From positions 17,486 through 81,485 of the forward strand of contig JADZAP010000004.1 of NCBI GenBank assembly GCA_020852705.1: DNA of 64,000 nt, given 5' to 3'. This document shows, in pieces, positions 17,852-24,629 of this stretch. The position numbers and the translations under genes were made by a program. Position 1 is the stretch's first letter; every line of letters begins with the position of its first letter. The notes under the pieces are model-generated. The model worked only from the letters and a program-made list of their open reading frames with translations. It was not told where the DNA came from and did no database searches. Source of the stretch: Ignavibacteria bacterium (GTDB lineage: Bacteria; Bacteroidota; Ignavibacteria; Tepidaquicellales; OLB5).

Positions 17852-18426
17852 TTTCTTTTGTTTTGTTTTCCCTTTTGAGGAAGTTCCGCAAGGAGGTAAT
17901 CAGTTTCAATTTCACCTTTTTTGATAAGGTCTAATTCAGGTTTAATTTTTTTCTTCTGATCTTTATTTAACCGGTCAATAAAAAGCACACCATTTAAATG
18001 ATCAATTTCATGCTGAGCAACACGTGAAAGAAAGCTATTTAATTCGATGTAAAGTTTATTAAGATCAAGATCCTGATATTCTATATAAACAGTTTCAGGA
18101 CGAGTAACTTCTCCCCTAACATACGGAATACTTAAGCATCCTTCCTCGAGTGTAATTTCACCATGATAATCTTTAATTGCAGGATTTATTAGAGTAAGCG
18201 GTTCGGTTTTAACTTTTTTATTTTCTTCTGTTCTGGAAATATCTATCACAGTAACAGCAAACTCACTGCCAATTTGCGGAGCAGCAAGTCCAACACCAGA
18301 TGCTTTATACATAGTTTTATACATACTGCCAATAAGCTCAATAAGTTTATCATCAATTTTCGTGATCTTTTTAGTCTTTTTTCTTAAGACATCAAAACCG
18401 TAAGTATAAATAGGTAATGTTTTCAA
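17848..18426 (-). CDS. def: Peptide deformylase
   Basis: All three motifs of the family are present in this 192-residue protein: GVGLAAPQIG, EGCLSIP with the metal-binding cysteine, and QHEIDHLNG with HExxH. The enzyme removes the formyl group from new proteins, using Fe(II) or a similar metal. A C-terminal lysine-rich tail (KKKIKPELDLIKKG onward) is longer than in short deformylases. It is the first gene of the def-fmt operon, and a TTG-N20-TATTTTTG promoter lies just upstream. Confidence 0.97.
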   Translation of the reverse strand: MKTLPIYTYGFDVLRKKTKKITKIDDKLIELIGSMYKTMYKASGVGLAAPQIGSEFAVTVIDISRTEENKKVKTEPLTLINPAIKDYHGEITLEEGCLSIPYVRGEVTRPETVYIEYQDLDLNKLYIELNSFLSRVAQHEIDHLNGVLFIDRLNKDQKKKIKPELDLIKKGEIETDYLLAELPQKGKQNKRK

Positions 18427-18445
18427 GAATTTTTAATATAATTTA

Positions 18446-18476
18446 CAAAAATACCCTTAAATGAGAGAAAAATCAA
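18446..18476 (-). promoter_or_regulatory. Bacteroidota-type promoter of def-fmt (TTG-N20-TATTTTTG)
   Basis: On the minus strand TTG (18474-18476) is followed after 20 nt by TATTTTTG (18446-18453), matching the TTG-N17-23-TAnnTTTG consensus. Transcription would start about 15 nt before the def ATG. Confidence 0.65.
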
Positions 18477-18625
18477 TTTAGAAAGATTTATGTAACCGGA
18501 ATTTTATTAAATATTTTAATTGTTTAGTTAAATATCACCACAAATACAGCCCGCAGCAAAAATATTCCGTCATAAATCAAAGTATTGAATAAGCCGAAAA
18601 TTTAGCTTAAACTTACATAATTAAA

Positions 18626-19630
18626 ATGAAAATATTTAATCAAAAGAAAATTAAATTTAGAATCAGTTACATTTTTTATGTTTTAACAATATTTATTGTT
18701 ACATCATGTTTTCTGCAGAAAACATATACTCAGGAAATTTCAGGGTACCCTTTAAAATTGAAATTAAAAGATAAGTACAATTTTACGGATACCCTTAAGA
18801 GCGGAGCAGATAATACTGTAAGTGAAAACAGCAATTCACAACTGCCCCAAACAAAATATAAAATTAACTACATAAAGTTCGGAGCCATAACAGGAGTTAC
18901 AGCGGGTGCATTCTGGTGGCTGCATAATTACCAAAAAAACGCCTGGTGGAAAGATCAGCGTGGAAGTTTTCATTTTGCAAATGACTGGGCTTATGCAATG
19001 AGTGCAGATAAATTTGGGCATTTTTTTGACGGTGCATTTATTCAGGCATTGTACAGAGGTGCTTTTGAATGGGTAGGATTCAATCCAACCGCAGCACAAT
19101 GGATAGCTGCAGCTTTCAGTATTGCATATATGACTGATATTGAAATTGAAGATGGTTTTGCTACAACATGGGGATTTTCACCCGGAGATCAGATTTGCAA
19201 TGTTACAGGCGCATTGTATCCGGTAGCACAATATTACTGGAAACCGCTGAGGAGCTTTAATCTAAAGTGGAGCTATTACCCATCAGAAGAAATAACGAGC
19301 GGAAATAAAAACGGTGCATTTTTAGATGATTACAACGGGCAGACAATGTGGCTATCGGTAAATATACATGATTTTTTGGGAAAGAAGGCGAAGAATTTTT
19401 GGCCCGACTATCTAAATATAGTTGTTGGAAGAGGCGTTAACAATTACACGGAATTTGATAAGAGATATTCTGATATATATTTAGGATTAGATTTAAACTG
19501 GGAAAAAATAATACCGGGAAATTCAACATTTATGTTATGGTTTAAAAATGTTATTAATCATTTCAGATTTTTCCCCCTGCCTGCTTTAAGATTTAATAAA
19601 AACGGAATAGATTATATAGTAAACTGGTAA
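18626..19630 (+). CDS. DUF2279 family envelope protein, first of a tandem pair
   Basis: The 334-residue protein has an N-terminal hydrophobic export segment containing a cysteine (IFIVTSCFLQ), possibly a lipoprotein signal. The DUF2279 core follows, about residues 95-215: WWKDQRGSFHFANDW, DKFGHFFDGAF, EDGFATTWGFSPGDQ and the small-residue helices between them. The region resembles YfiM-type proteins with membrane-embedded helices. A C-terminal beta-rich part may pack against the outer membrane. The function of DUF2279 is unknown. The stop codon overlaps the next gene's ATG by one base (TAATG), so translation is probably coupled with its paralogue. Confidence 0.82.
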   Translation: MKIFNQKKIKFRISYIFYVLTIFIVTSCFLQKTYTQEISGYPLKLKLKDKYNFTDTLKSGADNTVSENSNSQLPQTKYKINYIKFGAITGVTAGAFWWLHNYQKNAWWKDQRGSFHFANDWAYAMSADKFGHFFDGAFIQALYRGAFEWVGFNPTAAQWIAAAFSIAYMTDIEIEDGFATTWGFSPGDQICNVTGALYPVAQYYWKPLRSFNLKWSYYPSEEITSGNKNGAFLDDYNGQTMWLSVNIHDFLGKKAKNFWPDYLNIVVGRGVNNYTEFDKRYSDIYLGLDLNWEKIIPGNSTFMLWFKNVINHFRFFPLPALRFNKNGIDYIVNW

Positions 19631-20664
19631 TGGGAAAAAATATATTACTATACCCGGCAGCTTTAATTTTATTTTTGCAAATTACATTTGCAGGAAGCGG
19701 GAATAATTTTGAATACAAAATCAGTTTAAAACTGAAAGAAAAAAAGACCACTAATATATTTTACAATGATAAAATAAACAAAAATAATTTTACCAGAATA
19801 AAATTTTTAGAGAAGAAAAACAGTATTTATCAGAATACATATCCGCAAAGTTCAGAACCCTTAAAAATAAAAAAGCAGTCAAAGGTATCACCTTTAAAAA
19901 TGACAATACTTGGTGTACTTGCAGCCGGAGTATTTACAGGTTTTCATATTTATTATGCAAATACCTGGTGGAAAGATCAGCGGGATTATTTTAAATTTGC
20001 AGCAGACGGCTATTATGCCAGAAATATTGATAAGGTATCGCATATTTATACTGCAAATGTGTTTACAGTTGCAACTTCTGCAGCTTACGAATGGGCAGGT
20101 GTTAAACCTTCAAAAGCATTGCTGTACGGTGCACTAACTTCACTTGCTTATGAAACTTATATAGAAATAAATGATGGTTTTGCTCCGATCTGGGGTTTTG
20201 ACTGGGGTGATATGGGGGCAAATATATTTGGTGCAGTATATCCCTTTTTACAGAAAGCAGCAAAACCGTTAAGACATATTAATTTTAAATGGAGCTTTAA
20301 GCCAAGATGGCTTAAATCAAAAATATCAACTTCGCAGGATGACCTGCTTGATGATTATACAAATATGACATTCTGGCTGAGTGTAAATCCAATGATTGCC
20401 TTACCGGAAACAGTTACAAAAGCAAAGTTATACCCAAATTTTCTTGCCCTAGCTATTGGAATGAGCATAAAAAATGCCAGCCATGTAACAGGAAGTTCAA
20501 ATGCTAAAGTGGAATGGATTCTATCGTTAGATTGGGATGTAAATCAGCTTCCCGGGAAATCTGATTTTATGAAAAAACTTAAAAAAATATTAAATTTTTA
20601 TCATTTCCCTGCACCAGCCGTTAAAATTTCGCCTGAAGGAGTTTGGTATGGACTTTATTTTTAA
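19630..20664 (+). CDS. DUF2279 family envelope protein, second of a tandem pair
   Basis: This 344-residue paralogue of the preceding gene has the same layout. A signal peptide (residues 1-21) is followed by a linker, and then the core repeats the same landmarks: TWWKDQRDYFKFAAD, DKVSHIY, NDGFAPIWGFDWGDMGAN and HINFKWSF. One difference may matter: DKFGHFFDGAF in the first copy is DKVSHIYTANV here, while DK and H are kept. The tandem arrangement with overlapping stop/start suggests two subunits of one complex. It is followed by the rpmB cluster 52 nt downstream. Confidence 0.82.
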   Translation: MGKNILLYPAALILFLQITFAGSGNNFEYKISLKLKEKKTTNIFYNDKINKNNFTRIKFLEKKNSIYQNTYPQSSEPLKIKKQSKVSPLKMTILGVLAAGVFTGFHIYYANTWWKDQRDYFKFAADGYYARNIDKVSHIYTANVFTVATSAAYEWAGVKPSKALLYGALTSLAYETYIEINDGFAPIWGFDWGDMGANIFGAVYPFLQKAAKPLRHINFKWSFKPRWLKSKISTSQDDLLDDYTNMTFWLSVNPMIALPETVTKAKLYPNFLALAIGMSIKNASHVTGSSNAKVEWILSLDWDVNQLPGKSDFMKKLKKILNFYHFPAPAVKISPEGVWYGLYF

Positions 20665-20676
20665 GAATTTTTCTCT

Positions 20677-20684
20677 TATTTTTG
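20677..20684 (+). promoter_or_regulatory. Bacteroidota-type -7 element (TATTTTTG) before the DUF4295-like/rpmB genes
   Basis: TATTTTTG lies 32 nt before the ATG of the small gene. No TTG is found at the expected upstream distance, so support is partial. Confidence 0.35.
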
Positions 20685-20716
20685 TAGCTTTAATAGAAAT
20701 TCAATAGTATAAACAG

Positions 20717-20920
20717 ATGGCTAAACAACAAACATTTGCGGATAAAGCAGGAAAATTAGGCAAAAAGGCAGAAACAGTAATTGACCCGGCTACGGGCAAA
20801 GAGACTAAACTTCTTAATGTAAAATTCATAGAATCCGTTAAGACAGAAAAAGGCACCTGGAAATTTCTTGAAAGAATGCAAAAGGTGTATGAATCATCAT
20901 TAAAACCATATAAACCGTAA
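20717..20920 (+). CDS. Small basic protein next to L28, DUF4295-like
   Basis: This 67-residue, lysine-rich protein lies 37 nt upstream of rpmB. In Bacteroidota, rpmB is often followed by rpmG and a ~50-residue DUF4295 protein. The segment VKFIESVKTEKGTWKFLERM here lines up by eye with the DUF4295 core (roughly VIKMVKSPKTGAYTFKEEM), and both start MAK. The assignment is an inference from this pattern and the neighbourhood. A ribosome-linked role is plausible but not shown. Confidence 0.6.
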   Translation: MAKQQTFADKAGKLGKKAETVIDPATGKETKLLNVKFIESVKTEKGTWKFLERMQKVYESSLKPYKP

Positions 20921-20957
20921 GTTAAATCAGGGTAAACCCCGTTATACAGATAATACA

Positions 20958-21185
20958 ATGTCAAAAGTTTGTGAATTAACAGGAAAGAAACCGCTAACAG
21001 GAAACCATGTTTCCCATGCTCATAACAAAACCAAACGGAAACAGCTTCCGAATTTAAGGACAAAGAGAATTTGGGTTGAAGAAGAAAGTAAATTTGTTAC
21101 TTTAAAAATTTCAACAAGTGCCTTAAAGACTCTAAAGAAAAAAGGTTATGCAAAAATGGTTGCAGACCTTAAAAAAGCAGGTTAA
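20958..21185 (+). CDS. rpmB: 50S ribosomal protein L28
   Basis: The 75-residue protein has the L28 signature throughout: CELTGKKPLTGNHVSHAHNKTKR, then LPNLRTKRIWVEE and LKTLKKKGYAKMV. The usual CxxC zinc pairs are not present; only one cysteine is seen, so it is a zinc-independent type. No rpmG follows. A hairpin terminator lies 26 nt after the stop, so the transcript probably holds only the small DUF4295-like gene and rpmB. Confidence 0.95.
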   Translation: MSKVCELTGKKPLTGNHVSHAHNKTKRKQLPNLRTKRIWVEEESKFVTLKISTSALKTLKKKGYAKMVADLKKAG

Positions 21186-21210
21186 ATTTTCCATCAAGTT
21201 CTTTATTACA

Positions 21211-21245
21211 GGAGTGTAATGTTTTTTACACTCCTTAATTATTTA
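21211..21245 (+). terminator. Rho-independent terminator after rpmB
   Basis: GGAGTGTAA/TTACACTCC form a perfect 9-bp stem with a 6-nt loop, followed by TTAATTATTTAT. Confidence 0.8.
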
Positions 21246-21289
21246 TAATAGCAGGTTAATTTTTGTAAAGTATAGATTAATAAAATCAT

Positions 21290-22024
21290 TTGCCTGAGAT
21301 AAGCATTATAATACCAACGCTTAATGAAGAAAAACTTATAAACCGCACATTAGAGCAGTTTACTCCTCAATTAAAAGAAAAATATTCATTAGAAATTATC
21401 ATTTCAGATGGTGGCAGCACAGATAAAACCCTTGAAAACCTACCAAATACAGTTGACATTATAGTCAGGGAAAATCCAGATAAAAAACAGAATATTCCAA
21501 TAGGCAGAAATGCAGGTGCAAAATCTGCAAAGGGCAGTTTGTTGTATTTTATAAATGCTGATACAAGAATTGAAGATACTGAAAAATTTTTCAGTATTTC
21601 AACTGATGCATTTAGGAATAAAAATATTGCTGCACTCACCTGTTGTTTTAAAGTATTTCCGGAAGAAGTAAAATTATCTGATAAGATGTTTCATGGATTT
21701 TATAATAATTATGTCAGATTGTTAAATTCAACAGGTATGGGCATGGGCAGAGGTGAGTGCCAGATGATAAGAACAGAGATTTTTAAAAAAGTGAACGGTT
21801 ATAATGAATTACTTGCAGCGGGAGAAGATTATGACATTTACAGACGGATCAAAAAAACAGGACTGGGAAAAATTAAGTTTTTAAATGAATTGACAGTATA
21901 TGAATCACCCCGCAGATACAGGAAATATGGTTATTTAAAAGTATTTAGTTCATGGACGAGGAATTCCCTTTCAGTATTCTTTAAAAATAAATCAGTAAGC
22001 GATGAGTGGGAAGAAGTTAGATGA
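21290..22024 (+). CDS. Family 2 glycosyltransferase
   Basis: The 244-residue protein has the GT-A fold of family 2: ISIIIPTLNEEKLI at the N-terminus, then ISDGGSTDKT and the metal-binding region NADTRIED. The central GRGECQMIR and AAGEDYDIYRR motifs are typical of acceptor-binding segments. No transmembrane helices were seen, so it should work at the cytoplasmic face of the membrane. The sugar and acceptor are unknown. It starts at TTG. A TAATTTTTG element lies 25 nt upstream, one base off the Bacteroidota -7 consensus. Confidence 0.88.
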   Translation: MPEISIIIPTLNEEKLINRTLEQFTPQLKEKYSLEIIISDGGSTDKTLENLPNTVDIIVRENPDKKQNIPIGRNAGAKSAKGSLLYFINADTRIEDTEKFFSISTDAFRNKNIAALTCCFKVFPEEVKLSDKMFHGFYNNYVRLLNSTGMGMGRGECQMIRTEIFKKVNGYNELLAAGEDYDIYRRIKKTGLGKIKFLNELTVYESPRRYRKYGYLKVFSSWTRNSLSVFFKNKSVSDEWEEVR

Positions 22025-22058
22025 AGAGGAATTACAAATTTCAAAAATATCCATTTTT

Positions 22059-22099
22059 GACACCAAGGCACGAAGACACTAAGTTTCACAAAGAAAAGC
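22059..22099 (+). repeat. Dispersed repeat of the ACAAAGGCACTAAGACACAAAG type, copy A
   Basis: GACACCAAGGCACGAAGACACTAAG belongs to a degenerate repeat family found five times in this window between genes. The units read like CA(C/A)AAGGCAC(T)AAGACAC. Confidence 0.5.
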
Positions 22100-22194
22100 T
22101 CTTCTAAGTTAGAAGTTAAAAATACAATTTTAATAATTAAACTACTTTGAGATCCATTGAGTATTTGTTTTTATTTTATTTTTATTATTTTTTT

Positions 22195-22234
22195 AACACT
22201 ACGGCACTAAGTACACAAAGATTCACTAAGGAAA
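22195..22234 (+). repeat. Dispersed repeat of the ACAAAGGCACTAAGACACAAAG type, copy B
   Basis: AACACTACGGCACTAAGTACACAAAG is a second degenerate copy in the same orientation, about 95 nt after copy A. The T-rich stretch between them holds no gene. Confidence 0.5.
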
Positions 22235-22272
22235 CATATGATAAAACCTTTAGACTTTGAGATTATTGATTG

Positions 22273-23259
22273 TTATAAAGTAAGATAATAACCTTTCATT
22301 AAGTAATTTTTTATGTAATCATTTATTGCAACATCCAGATTCATAATTGGATCATCAAATCCAGCGGAACGCAATTTGTTAATATTAGCTTTGCTGTAAT
22401 ACTGGTATTGGTTACGGATATTTTCGGGGATATCAATCCATTCAATATTTATTTCTTTACCAAGAGCATTAAATACAGCCCGGGCGGCATCAAGCCATGT
22501 TGAGGCAGTTCCCGAACCGATGTTATATATACCAGATTTATCTTTACCCTTGCCTAAATCCGAGTCAAAGAATACAGTCATTTCAACAGCATCTTTAATA
22601 TATATAAAGTCGCGAAGCTGTTCTCCATCTTTATATTCCGGTTTTAACGAACGAAAAAGTTTCAGCTTACCGGTTTCATTAATCTGAGTATATGCTTTAT
22701 TCACCATACTACGCATATCACCTTTATGGTTTTCGTTTGGACCGAATACATTGAAATATTTTAACCCAACAAATTTATTTTCTAATTTATTTTCAAGAAC
22801 CCACATATCAAATAGCTGTTTAGAAAGTCCGTATTTATTTAATGGTTTCAATTTTGGGATGATAATATAATCATCATCAAAGCCATTTGAACCATCTCCG
22901 TAAGTTGCAGCACTTGAGGCATAAATATATTTTACATTATAATTTAAACACCACTTGCCAAGTGATTTAGAATACTCAACATTATTTTCATTTAGGAAAT
23001 CCATATTTGTTTCAGTGGTTGAGCTGCAGGCACCCATGTGATAAACTGAGCTAACTTTAAAATTCACAGCCGCTTTATTTATTTTGTTGATGAACTCTTC
23101 TTTTTGTATAAAATCGGAATATTTTAAATTGTTGAGATTTTTTTGTTTTGCATCGGTTGGTTCATCATCAACGATAAGAATATCGTTATACCCGGATTTA
23201 TTTAAGTGCCAGCAAATAGCACTGCCAATAAATCCGGCACCGCCTGTAATTATTTTCAT
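22273..23259 (-). CDS. hldD: ADP-L-glycero-D-manno-heptose 6-epimerase
   Basis: The protein is a short-chain dehydrogenase-type epimerase of about 328 residues. The Rossmann motif GGAGFIGSA is at the N-terminus, HMGACSSTTETN is diagnostic for this enzyme, and YGLSK supplies the catalytic tyrosine/lysine. It makes ADP-L-glycero-heptose for the inner core of lipopolysaccharide. I chose the ATG at 23259 (MKIITGGAGF) because the ORF-track start at 23286 adds nine residues not expected in the family. A family 9 (heptosyltransferase-like) gene lies about 8 kb away at 30223. Confidence 0.95.
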   Translation of the reverse strand: MKIITGGAGFIGSAICWHLNKSGYNDILIVDDEPTDAKQKNLNNLKYSDFIQKEEFINKINKAAVNFKVSSVYHMGACSSTTETNMDFLNENNVEYSKSLGKWCLNYNVKYIYASSAATYGDGSNGFDDDYIIIPKLKPLNKYGLSKQLFDMWVLENKLENKFVGLKYFNVFGPNENHKGDMRSMVNKAYTQINETGKLKLFRSLKPEYKDGEQLRDFIYIKDAVEMTVFFDSDLGKGKDKSGIYNIGSGTASTWLDAARAVFNALGKEINIEWIDIPENIRNQYQYYSKANINKLRSAGFDDPIMNLDVAINDYIKNYLMKGYYLTL

Positions 23260-23418
23260 CAAATAGTATAAATTTAATTGATACAAATTTAACTTTAAGT
23301 ATCATTTATTTCAATTTAATTGAAAATCTAATAATATTATTATTTTTCAATAGTTTTTCAAATAAGAATTTACTAAATTACTTTATATAACAATTAACTA
23401 TTTAAACAGGAGGTAAAT

Positions 23419-24333
23419 ATGAAAAAGTTATTTTTATTAGTTTTATTCATTTTTAGTATTAACGGCTTAACAAAATCACAAAACTGGACTGAAAGTTTTG
23501 AAGGCTTAGATTCGCTTTCATTACCACAGGGGTGGTCAAAATATAATGCAGCAGCTTTTCCTATCGATCCATTCACAAACTGGACAGTACGTGATTCAGG
23601 TTCAAGTTTACCAGGTCTAACTTCAGCAACTGCAAAATCACATAGCGGTTTAAAATCAATTGGTGTAAGCTGGTGGGCATCCATAGATACAAATGGATCA
23701 GGCACTACTATTTCAGATGCTTGGTTAGTTACAAAAAGAATTCATGTAAATGATGCCAGCGGTTTCTTAAGTTATTATATGGCACTTGGTGGAGGAGCTG
23801 GACCATACAGAGATAGTGTTCAAATTTGGATAAGTACAGTTGATTCATTACCACAACATTTTAATCATTACGTAGAAACAATCAGCGGCACAGGACCTTA
23901 CGGTACATTCAACCAAAATTTTGTTCCATTCACTGATTATGCAGGTCAGGATATTTGGGTTGGCTTTAGATATAATATGGATTGTACAACTGATGGATAC
24001 TTTGTAAATCTTGATGATATAGAGGTTGTAAACCCAATAGGAATTATACCTATCAGTACAGAAATACCGCGTTCTTTTGAATTAAAACAAAACTACCCAA
24101 ATCCGTTTAACCCTGTTACCAATATTGAGTTCAGCATAGCCAAAACAAGACCGGTTAACTTAGTAGTATATAATTCAGTCGGTCAACTTGTTGCTACTCT
24201 AGTTAATGAGGAGCTTAAACCGGGAACATATAAATATGATTACAATGCATCAAACCTGCCTAGCGGAGCATATTATTACAGGTTAACAGCAGGTGATTTT
24301 GTTAAGACAAATAAGATGATACTTGTGAAGTAA
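23419..24333 (+). CDS. T9SS-exported protein with choice-of-anchor J (cleaved-adhesin-like) domain
   Basis: The 304-residue protein has a signal peptide at residues 1-20. Residues 22-205 look like a jelly-roll choice-of-anchor J domain: the N-terminal WTESFEGLDSLSLPQGW, a DAWLVTKRI segment, and the closing DGYFVNLDDIEVV. A T9SS sorting domain follows at about 215-304 (NYPNPFNPVTNIEFSIA, TNKMILVK). This domain is common in gingipain-associated adhesins and probably binds carbohydrate or protein on the cell surface. The gene has an unusually clear ribosome site for this genome, AGGAGGT 6 nt before the ATG. Confidence 0.88.
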   Translation: MKKLFLLVLFIFSINGLTKSQNWTESFEGLDSLSLPQGWSKYNAAAFPIDPFTNWTVRDSGSSLPGLTSATAKSHSGLKSIGVSWWASIDTNGSGTTISDAWLVTKRIHVNDASGFLSYYMALGGGAGPYRDSVQIWISTVDSLPQHFNHYVETISGTGPYGTFNQNFVPFTDYAGQDIWVGFRYNMDCTTDGYFVNLDDIEVVNPIGIIPISTEIPRSFELKQNYPNPFNPVTNIEFSIAKTRPVNLVVYNSVGQLVATLVNEELKPGTYKYDYNASNLPSGAYYYRLTAGDFVKTNKMILVK

Positions 24334-24381
24334 TACCCCGCCTAAATCCACTCCGAAGGGGAGTTAAGATTTTAGCAAAAC

Positions 24382-24416
24382 AAACCCTGTTGGTTTTAGT
24401 ATCAGCAGGGTTTTGA
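24382..24416 (+). terminator. Rho-independent terminator after the anchor-J protein
   Basis: AAACCCTGTTG pairs with CAGCAGGGTTT with a single wobble pair and an 11-nt loop, followed by a short T-run. Confidence 0.75.
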
Positions 24417-24444
24417 TTTAAATGCGAAAGTCAAATTTTAAAAA

Positions 24445-24487
24445 GAGACAAAGGCACAAAGTGCTCTAAGGAACACTAAGATACAAT
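24445..24487 (+). repeat. Dispersed repeat of the ACAAAGGCACTAAGACACAAAG type, copy C
   Basis: GAGACAAAGGCACAAAGTGCTCTAAGGAACACTAAGATAC is a third degenerate copy of the family seen at 22059, 22195 and 62312. Confidence 0.5.
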
Positions 24488-24629
24488 TTTTGGTGATATT
24501 AGTGCTGCGAATTTAACGTATTATAAATACTTTGTGGCAGACTTTATGGTCAAAAATTGAGCAGTTTTTGCAATTGAAACTCATAAACATATTAAATATA
24601 TTTGCTTTTCTTAAAATTTTTCTAATTAC

